Shown piece by piece: positions 46,389 through 55,394 of a stretch of 64,000 nucleotides of DNA (position 1 is its first letter; the number at the start of each line of letters is the position of its first letter). The translations under genes and the position numbers were made by a program. The stretch is from Rhodospirillaceae bacterium. Lineage in GTDB: Bacteria > Pseudomonadota > Alphaproteobacteria > SP197. Under the pieces are notes generated by a model. That model was not told where the DNA came from. It did no database searches and saw only the letters and a list, made by a program, of their open reading frames with translations. The DNA lies in NCBI GenBank assembly GCA_002722885.1, contig PBNE01000008.1, positions 17,880-81,879 of the forward strand, given 5' to 3'.

Positions 46389-46912
46389 TTAGGTGGTCTC
46401 GCGTACGACCCTTGCAAGGGTTGTGACGGCGACGTGATCGGCCCCGGCCCGGCGCAACGCCTTGGCACAGGCATCCACGGTGGCGCCGGTGGTCATGACA
46501 TCATTGACCACGAAGACACGGCGCCCCTTCAGGTGCTCGGCATACCGTTCACGCACCGCGATCGCACCGTGCAGGTTTTCGATGCGCTGACGCCGGTTCA
46601 GCCCGCCTTGTGACGGCGTGGCGCGGCGAGGTCGTTGTAGCGCAAGGCGGAACGGGCCCGAACGAACGCGGGCGGATGGGCAAGGCAGCCGCCGCAGAGC
46701 GCGTCCGGTCCCCCGTCATGGCCGAAGGGCAGGCCGCAGGTGGCACATTGAGGATCGGACACCAGCTCCAAGCCGGACCAGCAATCGGGGCACAGGGCGC
46801 CGAGCTGATCGACAATCACGCCGCAACCAAGGCAGCGTAGCGGCAGAACCGCATCGACCACGCGACGGTCGATCCGGGAGACCGGAGCAAGAGCAGCAAA
46901 ACCCGTCATCAT
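46389..46912 (-). pseudogene. comF: comF, internal deletion with frameshift
   Basis: From ATG 46912 the frame encodes a ComF zinc-ribbon region (CLGCG, LCPDCW, CATCGLPFG, CGGC) and FVRARSALRYNDLAAPRR. It then stops at 46598. In another frame downstream, the C-terminal part QGGLNRRQRIENLHGAIAV and VFVVNDVMTTGATVDAC runs to TAA 46389. About 80-90 residues of the phosphoribosyltransferase middle are missing at the junction. The PRPP loop also has Asn in place of the first Asp of the usual DD. ComF supports DNA uptake in competent bacteria; this copy should be inactive. Confidence 0.82.
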
Positions 46913-46986
46913 GCTATCGGGCGACAAGTGGCCGGCACCGTCAACAGCGATTGCCCTCGCTGCGTGAAGCGGGCACAAGACCGGCC

Positions 46987-47868
46987 ATGAACGAAATCGC
47001 CACCCCCTTCGACCAGCGTTCCGTGCGGCACCATCGCGACCGTGCCGCAGCGCACCCGGACGATGACACGGACTTTCTGTTTCATGATGTCTCGGATCGT
47101 CTGCTCGACCGCATGGACGACATCACGCGCCAGTTCCCGACCGCGCTGGAACTCGGCGCACGTCGCGGCCATCTGGCCGATGGCCTGAACGGCCGCAACG
47201 GGATCGAAAGGCTGTTCCAGAGCGACTGTTCGCCCGGTTTCGTCCAGCACCTCCGGCACCGTCGCCTCGCCGCTCAGGATGACCTGCTACCCTTTGCCTT
47301 CGGGTCACTCGATTTGGTGATCAGCAATCTGGCACTGCACTGGGTCAACGATCTTCCAGGCGCACTGTCCCAGATCCGGCGCGCTCTGAAGCCCGACGGT
47401 CTCTTCCTCGCCTCGATCCTGGGCGGTGAAACGCTTCATGAGCTGCGAGGCGTGCTGGCCGATGCCGAGATCGCCGTGACCGGCGGGCTGTCCCCTCGCC
47501 TCTCGCCCATGGTCGATGTTCGCGATGCCGGTGCGCTGATGCAGCGCGCGGGCTTTGCCCTGCCGGTGGTCGATATTGACCGTATCGACGTAACCTATTC
47601 CGATGCGCTGGCGCTGATGCGGGACCTCAGAGCGATGGGTGAGACAAACGCGGTTCTGGAAAGGCCCAGAGGCATGGCGCGACGTGATGTGCTGCTGTCG
47701 GCAGCGGCCCTCTATGCCGAACGCCATGCCAATGCCGAGGGCCGCATTCCCGCGACCTTCGACGTGCTGTTCCTGACCGGATGGGCACCCCATGAATCAC
47801 AGCAAAAACCGCTGCGCCCGGGCAGTGGCCAGATCAGCCTGACACAAGTTTTGGGCGATAACGCCTGA
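46987..47868 (+). CDS. SAM-dependent methyltransferase, BioC/NDUFAF5-like
   Basis: The protein is 293 residues from ATG 46987. The motif I region reads ALELGARRGHLADGL, less Gly-rich than usual. LVISNLALHWVNDLPGALSQ and LKPDGLFLASILGGETLHEL are diagnostic of the group containing BioC and mitochondrial NDUFAF5. No other biotin genes are nearby, so the NDUFAF5-type role (modifying a complex I subunit) is as likely as malonyl-ACP methylation. It is divergent from the comF remnant. Confidence 0.87.
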   Translation: MNEIATPFDQRSVRHHRDRAAAHPDDDTDFLFHDVSDRLLDRMDDITRQFPTALELGARRGHLADGLNGRNGIERLFQSDCSPGFVQHLRHRRLAAQDDLLPFAFGSLDLVISNLALHWVNDLPGALSQIRRALKPDGLFLASILGGETLHELRGVLADAEIAVTGGLSPRLSPMVDVRDAGALMQRAGFALPVVDIDRIDVTYSDALALMRDLRAMGETNAVLERPRGMARRDVLLSAAALYAERHANAEGRIPATFDVLFLTGWAPHESQQKPLRPGSGQISLTQVLGDNA

Positions 47869-47928
47869 CGTTGCCTTCTGCTGAGATTTCGAACCGTCTA
47901 CGCTGAGGACGTTCTTGGAGATGCTGTC

Positions 47929-49055
47929 ATGACGGAACATGAACTCGACCATCTGATCAGCCCAGCCGACCGTGCAGCCGCATCTTCGAGCGCCACTGGA
48001 TGGCAATCGGCTTTGCACATCAGGTCGCAGGCACGAGCGACGTCCACCCCTTCACGCTGGTCGACATTCCACTGGTCATGATGCGCGGCGACGACGGGAT
48101 CGTGCACGTATTTCACAACATCTGCCCCTATGACGCCTATCCGGTGGTCTTTGATGATGCCTCCGGGCTCAAGGAGATCATCGCGCCCTAACATGGATGG
48201 CGTTACGACCTCCGGGGTCGATTGACGCGTATGCACTACTGGGACGGAACAGCTGAGCCCAGCCTGTCAGTTCTGAACGGTCGCAACGGGAACCTAATCG
48301 AAGTCCGATCGGTGATATGGCACGGCATTGTGTTCGTCGATCTTTCTGGCGAAGCCAGGGACCACAACGATTACATCGCCCCCCTTGAACGCTGCCTTGA
48401 GCAGTATGATCTCGACGACATGCAGCCAGACCACGATGCACGGGGGCGACCGGTGACTGCAGGGTTCGATGTGCCCTGCAACTGGAAGACCTTCACGGAA
48501 AACGACTGCACCAACGGGCTGCGCCAGTTAACCGTTCATGACATTTACCGCTTCTCGCCGGACATCCCGAGGGTCGATGGCTCCGGCACCAAGCGTTCGT
48601 TCGACATCATGGACAAACACCTTCTTGGCTATGGCTATCGTTTCGAGGATATGGCCCGCACCTACCCCGAGGGTCCGCTGCCACACCTGTGGCGCGACGG
48701 CGCACCTGATTGCGGCTTCTTTCTGAACCTGTTTCCTAACTTCTCGATTTCCGTGATGGCTCATTCCATCGGCGCGTGGTGCATGATGCCCGACGGCGCC
48801 GACATGACGCGCATGGTCACCGCCGATTTCTTTCGGCCCGAGGCAACGACGAACGAGCGTTTCCGGCCATAAAAGCAGATGCTGAACCATCCCTTCGCCC
48901 ACGCCGGCCTGGAGGATGGCCGGATCGTCAAGGCGATCCAGATGGCCCGCCGGTCACTGGTCTGTCGCCAGCCGTTCTTCTCGCCGTTCTGGGGCGCGAT
49001 CCACCATCACGTTCTCAATCTCGTGGTAGACGCCCTGGAAGGATCGCCGCACTAA
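47929..49055 (+). pseudogene. Rieske-type aromatic ring-hydroxylating oxygenase alpha subunit, broken
   Basis: ATG 47929 opens MTEHELDHLISPADRA, but the oxygenase continues in another frame from about 47985 (IFERHWMAIGFAHQVAG), so there is a frameshift near 47971-47983. A TAA at 48189-48191 falls inside the second Rieske ligand region (IIAP-stop-HGWRYDLRGRLT). A second TAA at 48870-48872 follows ERFRP; the frame then runs to TAA 49053. The cluster ligands are also degenerate: CPY instead of CxH, and Ala where the second Cys is expected. Three independent lesions make this a firm pseudogene. The end overlaps the stop of convergent mutT. Confidence 0.88.
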
Positions 49056-49450
49056 AGCAGATCACACAGCATCGCGACGAGCGGTGCGTCGGCAGGCGGC
49101 ATGGTATAGGCGCTCATACGGTTGGGCCGGACCCAGGCGAGCTCGTCGTGTTCCAGGGCCGTGACCCGTCCTTCCCAACGACGGCAGACGTAAAGTGGCA
49201 TCAGAAGATGAAAGTCGTCATAGGCATGGCTGGCGAAGGTGAACGGCGCCAGACAGGCCTGGGTGACGTCAATGGCGAGCTCTTCCTTGAGTTCACGAAT
49301 CAGCGCCTGTTCCGGGGTTTCTCCGTCGGCGACCTTGCCGCCGGGGAATTCCCACAGCCCGGCCATCGCCTTGCCTTCAGGCCGGCGGGCGATCAGCACG
49401 CGGTCGTCGGGATCGACAAGCGCACAGGCGACGACAAGCAGGCTGATCAC
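49052..49450 (-). CDS. mutT: 8-oxo-dGTP diphosphatase MutT
   Basis: A 132-residue Nudix hydrolase that sanitises oxidised dGTP. The Nudix box GX5EX7REUXEEXGU is complete, starting at FPGGKVADGE. KAMAGLWEFPGG and the C-terminal LAWVRP also match MutT. The GTG at 49450 overlaps the GNAT stop as GTGA and gives the normal family length, so it is preferred to the upstream ATG at 49489. Confidence 0.92.
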   Translation of the reverse strand: MISLLVVACALVDPDDRVLIARRPEGKAMAGLWEFPGGKVADGETPEQALIRELKEELAIDVTQACLAPFTFASHAYDDFHLLMPLYVCRRWEGRVTALEHDELAWVRPNRMSAYTMPPADAPLVAMLCDLL

Positions 49451-49998
49451 TGCAGGCTCTCCGTCCAGAACACGCGGTAGGCTTCGCACAGGATGTGACG
49501 GCCGCGGGCCGGAGCGGGCAGAATCTGTTCACCGACCCGCCGCAGTCCCGCCTTGCTCAGAACACGGCAGGACGCGGGGTTCTCGACCATGGCAAACGCC
49601 TCGATCAGATCGAGACGCAGATAACTGAAGCCGAAGTTGACCAGGGCACGGGCCGCCTCGGTGGCATAGCCCTGGCCCCAGGCCCAGGGCGCGAAGGCAT
49701 AGCCGAGTTCGCCGGAACGGCGATCGTCCGACAGCGTGATGTCGACGACGCCCAGCACGCCGGGATCGTCCTGCGGCACCACCGCAAAAACCCAACCGCC
49801 GCCGTCACGGCGCTGGTCAACCGACTGCTTGGTGAAGGCTTCCGCACAACCGGCGGGATAGGGGTGCGGAATGTTGGCGGTGTAACGCGCGACCTCCCAA
49901 AGCCGCGCAAAACGCGTGAGCGCCAGCGCGTGTGCCGGAACCAGAGGTTCCAGCAGCAACCGTTCAGTCCTGATCGTCTGCGGTTCGTCGACCTGCAC
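49447..49998 (-). CDS. GNAT N-acetyltransferase, RimJ/RimL type
   Basis: The protein is 183 residues from GTG 49998, which has AGGGG five bases upstream. An ATG at 50088 would add 30 residues of unlikely sequence. The start IRTERLLLEPL and the acetyl-CoA loop WGQGYATEAARALVNFGF are RimJ/RimL hallmarks. ENPASCRVLSKAGLRRVG also matches. It may acetylate a ribosomal protein or a small molecule. It is translationally coupled to mutT; this GNAT-mutT pair commonly sits beside argJ in alphaproteobacteria. Confidence 0.87.
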   Translation of the reverse strand: MQVDEPQTIRTERLLLEPLVPAHALALTRFARLWEVARYTANIPHPYPAGCAEAFTKQSVDQRRDGGGWVFAVVPQDDPGVLGVVDITLSDDRRSGELGYAFAPWAWGQGYATEAARALVNFGFSYLRLDLIEAFAMVENPASCRVLSKAGLRRVGEQILPAPARGRHILCEAYRVFWTESLQ

Positions 49999-50164
49999 AC
50001 GCGCCCCTGTGTCGTCAGCCCGTGCGCATGCTAGTTCACAAGCTGCACGGTTTGAATCCACCTGAGACGGAAAAGATGTCGCGGGCAAAGGGCCTGTGCC
50101 GCGGTTTCAAACCCCAGCAATCCGCTCTACAGATGCATGCCACACCCAGCCTGGCATCCCAACC

Positions 50165-51568
50165 ATGTCGAGACAGCAACCGCAACGGGATACCCCGTCC
50201 CGCCACGTTGACCGTGAAGAGGTCTCGGCCATCGCGCGGCTGGGCGTGCCGCTGGCCGGTGTTGCCCTGGCGGACAACGGCATGGCGCTGACGGATATGG
50301 CCATCGTGGGGCGCCTCGGCGCGCTTGAGCTGGCGGTCGTCGGCCTTTCGGCGGGCCTCGCCTTTGAGACACTCTACATTCTTCTGGGGCTGCTCACAGT
50401 CGTGGGCGTGCTGATCGCCGAAGCGGTCGGCGCAGATGACCGGCCGCGTATCATTGCAATCATCGGTGAGGGAATCAGGATCACCGTCCTGCTGTCTATC
50501 CCCATGGTCGCATTGTGCCTCGCCCTGCCCTGGTTGCTGACCCTGACACCGCAGGACCCGGGTGTTGCACTGATGTCCCGTGAGTATCTCCATGCCCTGG
50601 TCTGGACCTTCCCGCTCGCCATGGTCTTTGGCGTCCAGGCCGATGCCGCCTCGGCGCTCGATCGCGCGCGTTCGGTCTTTGCGGTGTCATTCGGCGCGGT
50701 GATCCTCAATGTGCCCTTGAGCTGGGTTCTTGTCTTCGGCTTCGAGGACGGGGGTGGTATCGGCATTGCGGGAGCGGGCTATGCAACCAGTCTGGTGCAT
50801 CTCGGGATGGTGCTTGCCATGACGGTAATGCTGGTACGCGACAAGACGCTCGCCGGCGGATTCACGATCAAGGGATTTGTACAGGGCGACAGACCCGTGC
50901 GGCGCGACATCATGCGGCTCGGCCTTCCGGTTTCGGGCCTGTCGCTGGTCGAGAGCGGCTTGTTCTCCGTCCTGGCCGTTCTGGTCGGTGGTTTCGGTGC
51001 GGCGGTGCTGGCAGCCCACAAGATCGTCTTCGGCTTCGTCGAGTTCGCCGGCTCCTTCGGCTTTGCAATCGGCGATGCCGCGACGATACGTGTTGCCCGC
51101 GCCATCGGGGCGGAAGAGATTTGGCGTGCCCGGCGTGTCGGCCAATTGAGCTACCTGATCGGCGGCGGCCTTCACCTGCTGTTTGCAGTGTGGCTAGTGA
51201 TCGACCCCGACACGATCGCCTGGGTCTTCCTCGGCAACCTCGATGACAGCAACGCCGAGGCCTATCGCTGGACCAGTCTGCTGGCCGGGATCGGCGCGGC
51301 CTATCTCTTCATCAACGGACTGCAGATCATCGGCGAGCACTCCCTCAGAGGGGTCAAGGACACGCTGGTGCCCATGTGGCTGGGCGCGGCTGGTCTCTGG
51401 GGTGTGGGCCTGTTGGGTGGCCTCATCCTCGCCTACGGCCTGGATCTGGATGCCTACGGTTTCTGGTATGGCCTGACCGTAGGATCGGCCATGACCGCCG
51501 CGCTCTACGGCTTGCGCTTCATGCGCCTGACCCGGAACCCCGGCGTCAGTCCCCTAGATAGGCGATGA
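50165..51568 (+). CDS. MATE family efflux transporter
   Basis: A 467-residue inner-membrane protein with about 12 helices. The N-terminal LGVPLAGVALADNGMALTDM and the repeated half starting LGLPVSGLSLVESGLFSV show the two-fold pseudo-symmetry of MATE proteins. It should export cationic or other compounds using a Na+ or H+ gradient. The last 23 bases overlap the convergent ridA-like gene. Confidence 0.9.
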   Translation: MSRQQPQRDTPSRHVDREEVSAIARLGVPLAGVALADNGMALTDMAIVGRLGALELAVVGLSAGLAFETLYILLGLLTVVGVLIAEAVGADDRPRIIAIIGEGIRITVLLSIPMVALCLALPWLLTLTPQDPGVALMSREYLHALVWTFPLAMVFGVQADAASALDRARSVFAVSFGAVILNVPLSWVLVFGFEDGGGIGIAGAGYATSLVHLGMVLAMTVMLVRDKTLAGGFTIKGFVQGDRPVRRDIMRLGLPVSGLSLVESGLFSVLAVLVGGFGAAVLAAHKIVFGFVEFAGSFGFAIGDAATIRVARAIGAEEIWRARRVGQLSYLIGGGLHLLFAVWLVIDPDTIAWVFLGNLDDSNAEAYRWTSLLAGIGAAYLFINGLQIIGEHSLRGVKDTLVPMWLGAAGLWGVGLLGGLILAYGLDLDAYGFWYGLTVGSAMTAALYGLRFMRLTRNPGVSPLDRR

Positions 51569-51923
51569 AGTCCATCTCGACCTTGGCGTTGATCGTCATG
51601 CCGGCCACGACGCCGATACGCGCGGGTTTGGCGCCCGGGAACCAAGTGGCATAGGCCTGATTGAAGGCATCGAAATCATTGGCATCGGTGAGGAAGACAC
51701 AAACCTTGATGATCCGCGACATGTCACCGCCGGCTTCCTCCAGGATGGCCTTGAGGTCTTCCATGATGCGGCGTGTTTCTTCGCCGATCCCACCGTCGAC
51801 GATGGCGTCGCCCGCCTCGTTGAACCCAACCATGCCGGAGACAAAGAGGAAGTCGCCCGCACGAACGGCCTCGGACAGCGGCAGGCCTTCGACGGAAGCG
51901 CCGGCAATGTGGGTGATGGGCAT
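51546..51923 (-). CDS. RidA family (YjgF/YER057c/UK114) enamine deaminase
   Basis: A 125-residue protein. FLFVSGMVGFNEAG, the DMSRIIKVCVFLTD helix-strand and the KPARIGVVAGM segment, with the catalytic Arg conserved in RidA, are present. RidA hydrolyses reactive 2-aminoacrylate-type enamines released by PLP enzymes. It lies 24 bases after a SelA-like PLP enzyme on the same strand, which could be its source of enamines. Confidence 0.9.
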   Translation of the reverse strand: MPITHIAGASVEGLPLSEAVRAGDFLFVSGMVGFNEAGDAIVDGGIGEETRRIMEDLKAILEEAGGDMSRIIKVCVFLTDANDFDAFNQAYATWFPGAKPARIGVVAGMTINAKVEMDFIAYLGD

Positions 51924-51947
51924 GGATGTCTCCGCTTGGTGACGATG

Positions 51948-53090
51948 TCAAGTGGTCAAAGCCGTGATACGAGCTGCGACATAACGCGCCTCGTCATCGC
52001 TCATCTCGTCGACGGCAATGATCAGACGCTCACCGTCGGGGATAATCAGAACCTGCGGGTTTTCGGACGCCAGCGCATCCGAAAGTGAACCCGGGGTCAT
52101 ACCCCCGTCGTCAAAGGTCAGCACGGCGCAGTTTACCGGGTCGGACACGACCCGTTCATCGAGTGTGAAGCACATCGGTTGCGCGCTGACGCCGCCGGCC
52201 TCCGACAAACCGTCGCACAGGATGCCCACACGCGTGACCCAGCTTGCCAACCGTTCGTCATGGTCGCGCGCCAACCACTCTTGAAACGCCACCACGACAG
52301 CGACAACCGTATGGCGGTCCATCTTCAGCGGGCGACCGTACTTGAGGTAATCACCGGACTCATAGCGGGTGAAGTAGACGTTGCGCACCGCTTCGATCAA
52401 ATCCTTGCACCCCACGATGAAACCGCCGGCATTGGGGCCGCCGAAGTACTTGGCGCTGACCGCCAGGAGATCCGCACCCTGCTCGATGAGACCCGGCAAG
52501 ACGTCGGTGGGGTAGTTCATAAATGCGGCATCGACAAAAAGCGGAACACCTTTGCTACGGGCAACCCCGGCAACCTCCGAAATCGGAACAGAGCCCGCCT
52601 TAGGCTCGAGATGGGCGGGATAGAGGATCATGCCGGTCGAGCCGTCGACCGCCTCCTCGATCTGCTCGATGCGTGTCCCGTTCTTGCTGCCAACCTCGAC
52701 CAGAGACGCGCCGGTCATGGTGACCTGGCGGTCATACTTGTAGCGATGCCCGCTCTGGATCAGCACGTTGCTCTTGAGGCCTGAGACGTCAGGCAAACGT
52801 TCAGACCGCGTGCCATCGGTTCCGGCCATCACAGCGGCCGAACCCAACATGATGGCCGCGGCAGCACCCGGCGTGACCAGCCCGGCCTCGGCGCTCAGCA
52901 TATCGGCGATGCGCTGACCGGCGGCATCCAGAAGGTCTGGAAGGTCAACAAAGTGGTGGTTGACCTCTTCCATCGCCTGCCAGACGGCCGGTGAGAACCG
53001 TGAACCCCCGAGATCGGTGTAGACACCGCAGCCATTGATCACCGGCCTGACTCCGATGCGGTTGAAAATGCCGTTGTCTGTTGCAGCCAT
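51948..53090 (-). CDS. PLP-dependent enzyme, SelA/D-glucosaminate-6-phosphate ammonia-lyase-like
   Basis: A 380-residue fold-type I enzyme. RPVINGCGVYTDLGGS at the N-terminus and the PLP lysine motif AVSAKYFGGPNAGG place it in the SelA-like superfamily. Relatives include selenocysteine synthase, DgaE-type ammonia-lyases and amino acid racemase-like proteins. It is shorter than true SelA (about 460) and no selB or selD is nearby, so selenocysteine synthesis is unlikely. The adjacent RidA suggests a beta-eliminating reaction with an enamine intermediate. Substrate unknown. Confidence 0.85.
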   Translation of the reverse strand: MAATDNGIFNRIGVRPVINGCGVYTDLGGSRFSPAVWQAMEEVNHHFVDLPDLLDAAGQRIADMLSAEAGLVTPGAAAAIMLGSAAVMAGTDGTRSERLPDVSGLKSNVLIQSGHRYKYDRQVTMTGASLVEVGSKNGTRIEQIEEAVDGSTGMILYPAHLEPKAGSVPISEVAGVARSKGVPLFVDAAFMNYPTDVLPGLIEQGADLLAVSAKYFGGPNAGGFIVGCKDLIEAVRNVYFTRYESGDYLKYGRPLKMDRHTVVAVVVAFQEWLARDHDERLASWVTRVGILCDGLSEAGGVSAQPMCFTLDERVVSDPVNCAVLTFDDGGMTPGSLSDALASENPQVLIIPDGERLIIAVDEMSDDEARYVAARITALTT

Positions 53091-53126
53091 CGTTTGCCCC
53101 TACTCCAAAATGCCGCCCGGACCAGA

Positions 53127-54380
53127 TCAGCTCCGATAGTCGGCGTTGATCTCTATGTAGCCGTGGGTGAGATCGCAGGTCCAGACCGTGGCCTTGCCCC
53201 GGCCGACGCCGACATCGACAACAATTTCGATGTTCCTGCCGGCCATGTGCCTGGCAACCGGCGTCTCATCATAATCCGGCGGCGGCGCACCGTTGCACGC
53301 GACGATATGGCCGCCAACAAGTATTTCCAGACTGGTTTCGGCAATCGCCTCACCCGACTTCCCGACGGCCATGACAATCCGGCCCCAGTTGGCATCACCA
53401 CCGGCGATCGCCGTCTTGACCAGCGGTGAGTTGGCGATGGCGAGACCGATACGACGCGCCGCGCGGGCGGACTTGGCACCGGTCACAGCAACCTCGATGA
53501 ACTTCTGCGCGCCTTCACCGTCCTTGATGACCTGATGGGCGAGATCGAGACAGAGCGCGTCCAGGGCCTTGCGGAACGCACGGAGTGCGGGCTCGCCCAG
53601 CCGTGTAATGGCAGAGTGCTTCGCCTGACCTGTGGCAAAGAGCTGCAGCGTGTCGCTGGTCGAGGTGTCGCTATCCACGGTAATCGCGTTGAACGACTTG
53701 TCCGCGGCAGACTTGAGCAGCTTCTGCAGGACATCGGCAGGCAGCTTCGCATCGGTAAACACGTAGGCCAGCATGGTCGCCATGTCGGGCGCGATCATAC
53801 CCGAGCCCTTGGCGATGCCGGAGATGGTTACTGATTCGCCACCGATTTCTGTGGTGACTGACGCGCCCTTGGGGAACGTGTCGGTGGTCATGATCGCAAC
53901 GGCGGCATCATGCCAGGCCCGAGGCTTGGCCAGCAGCTTGCGGTGCACACCGGGCAACGCCTTGACGATACGGTCGATCGGAAGCGTTTCGCCGATCACC
54001 CCGGTGGAGGCGACAAACACATCACCGGCCCGCCCGCCGACCAGCTTCGCCACGCCGGCAGCTGCCGCCTTCACGGCATCATCCCCGGCCTTGCCCGTGT
54101 AGACATTGGCGTTGCCCGAATTGATGATCAGCGCGCGCGCCTTGCCCTTCGGAAGGTGTTTGCGGCACCAGCGCACGGGGGCACCAGCGGTGCTGGACTT
54201 TGTAAAGACACCAGCAACGGTAGCGGGTCTGTCGAACACGGCCAGCATCAGGTCAAGCTTTGTGCTGGATGACTTGATACCGCAACGGCCCGAGCCTAGA
54301 CGTACGCCGGGAACAGGCAGCATGTCCGGGAAGCTCTCGGGCGCCAGCGGCGACAGACTGGTCTGCAACGTCTTGGCCAT
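53127..54380 (-). CDS. argJ: Bifunctional glutamate N-acetyltransferase / amino-acid acetyltransferase
   Basis: A 417-residue enzyme of the cyclic arginine pathway, moving acetyl from N-acetylornithine to glutamate. It self-cleaves in KGSGMIAPDMATMLA between Ala201 and Thr202, giving alpha and beta chains. NSGNANVYTGKAG and the C-terminal YIEINADYRS are conserved. Together with argB at 12344 it covers early arginine synthesis. It starts 7 bases after the parvulin gene. Confidence 0.96.
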   Translation of the reverse strand: MAKTLQTSLSPLAPESFPDMLPVPGVRLGSGRCGIKSSSTKLDLMLAVFDRPATVAGVFTKSSTAGAPVRWCRKHLPKGKARALIINSGNANVYTGKAGDDAVKAAAAGVAKLVGGRAGDVFVASTGVIGETLPIDRIVKALPGVHRKLLAKPRAWHDAAVAIMTTDTFPKGASVTTEIGGESVTISGIAKGSGMIAPDMATMLAYVFTDAKLPADVLQKLLKSAADKSFNAITVDSDTSTSDTLQLFATGQAKHSAITRLGEPALRAFRKALDALCLDLAHQVIKDGEGAQKFIEVAVTGAKSARAARRIGLAIANSPLVKTAIAGGDANWGRIVMAVGKSGEAIAETSLEILVGGHIVACNGAPPPDYDETPVARHMAGRNIEIVVDVGVGRGKATVWTCDLTHGYIEINADYRS

Positions 54381-54387
54381 CGGACGA

Positions 54388-55209
54388 CTACTCCGTGGTT
54401 GGCGCCGGCATCAGGATCTCGATCTCGGCATCGGCCCGCAAGCGATCGAGCGTGTTGAGAATGGCGTCGCTAGCCATTTCACCGCGGATGTCGGCCTCAA
54501 CCTCTTCAAAACTCGGCGGTGCGATCGGGCGACGTTCCTCCATCTTGATGACATGCCAGCCGAAGGCTGACTGGACGGGATTGGACACCTCTCCAGCCTG
54601 GAGCGCGTAGGCACCTTCCTCAAACTCCGGCACCATGTCGCCAGGACGGAACCAGCCGAGATCTCCGCCGTCGACGCCCGACGGCCCGATCGAGAGCTCC
54701 TTAGCAAGCTCGGCAAAGTCCTCACCCGCCCGTGCGCGTTCGACGATGGCCGCAGCGTCCTCTTCACTCGACACCAGGATGTGGCGCGCCCAAACCTCTT
54801 CGCCCAGCTCCTCGGCCTCGAGTTCCGCGATCCAGGTGTCGTAGGTTTCGCGCACCGCTTCATCGGTCAGGGCGTTATCAACGGCATTCTGCATGTAGAT
54901 CTGCTGCAGAACGCTGAATTCGATCGCTGCCATCTCATCCAGAAATGCCTCGGTCTCGTCGATGCCATCAGCACGCGCCGCAGCCACGATCAACTTCTCG
55001 TTTACGACGCGCTCGATAACGGCATCCCAATACTCCTCGAGCGGGACCTCTTGATACTCGGGCGGCAGGCTGGCGATGTAGGCCACCATGTCGTCACGGG
55101 TGACCTCGACGCCATCCACCGTTGCGACGACCTCTGGGCCGTCCTGGCCAAATGCGGAGACAACACTGGCGAGGACCGCGAAAGCGGCGGCCGCGAGGCA
55201 TTTCTTCAT
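54388..55209 (-). CDS. Periplasmic parvulin-type peptidyl-prolyl isomerase
   Basis: A 273-residue exported protein. The signal peptide is [20 protein letters not shown] with a cut near GQDG. A helical chaperone region (about 30-135) precedes the parvulin domain (about 140-245) with [31 protein letters not shown] and [13 protein letters not shown]. It probably folds exported proteins, and it is divergent from secA, which exports them. Confidence 0.92.
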   Translation of the reverse strand: MKKCLAAAAFAVLASVVSAFGQDGPEVVATVDGVEVTRDDMVAYIASLPPEYQEVPLEEYWDAVIERVVNEKLIVAAARADGIDETEAFLDEMAAIEFSVLQQIYMQNAVDNALTDEAVRETYDTWIAELEAEELGEEVWARHILVSSEEDAAAIVERARAGEDFAELAKELSIGPSGVDGGDLGWFRPGDMVPEFEEGAYALQAGEVSNPVQSAFGWHVIKMEERRPIAPPSFEEVEADIRGEMASDAILNTLDRLRADAEIEILMPAPTTE

Positions 55210-55305
55210 GGGCGGGGAACTCCGGGCTACTGGGTCCGGTTAGAGAACACATCACTCCGCCCCACACAACCCGGCAGGCTTCACATTGGCTGCGGTTCGG
55301 CGACG

Positions 55306-55334
55306 TTGACACTGCCGGGGCTGGACCCTATCTC
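55306..55334 (+). promoter_or_regulatory. Candidate secA promoter
   Basis: TTGACA (55306-55311) is a perfect -35 box. With 17 bases of spacing, the -10 position reads TATCTC (55329-55334), a weak match. It would give a leader of about 55 bases before the secA ATG at 55395. Confidence 0.45.
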
Positions 55335-55394
55335 TGCCCTACACGAACGCCCGAAAAACTCTGTCGTAAAGAGCGGAAAACGGATGATTTTCTC

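Noticed and set aside
51948-53090. Selenocysteine synthase selA
   Set aside because: Too short for SelA, with no selB, selD or tRNA-Sec nearby; better seen as a SelA-like PLP eliminase.
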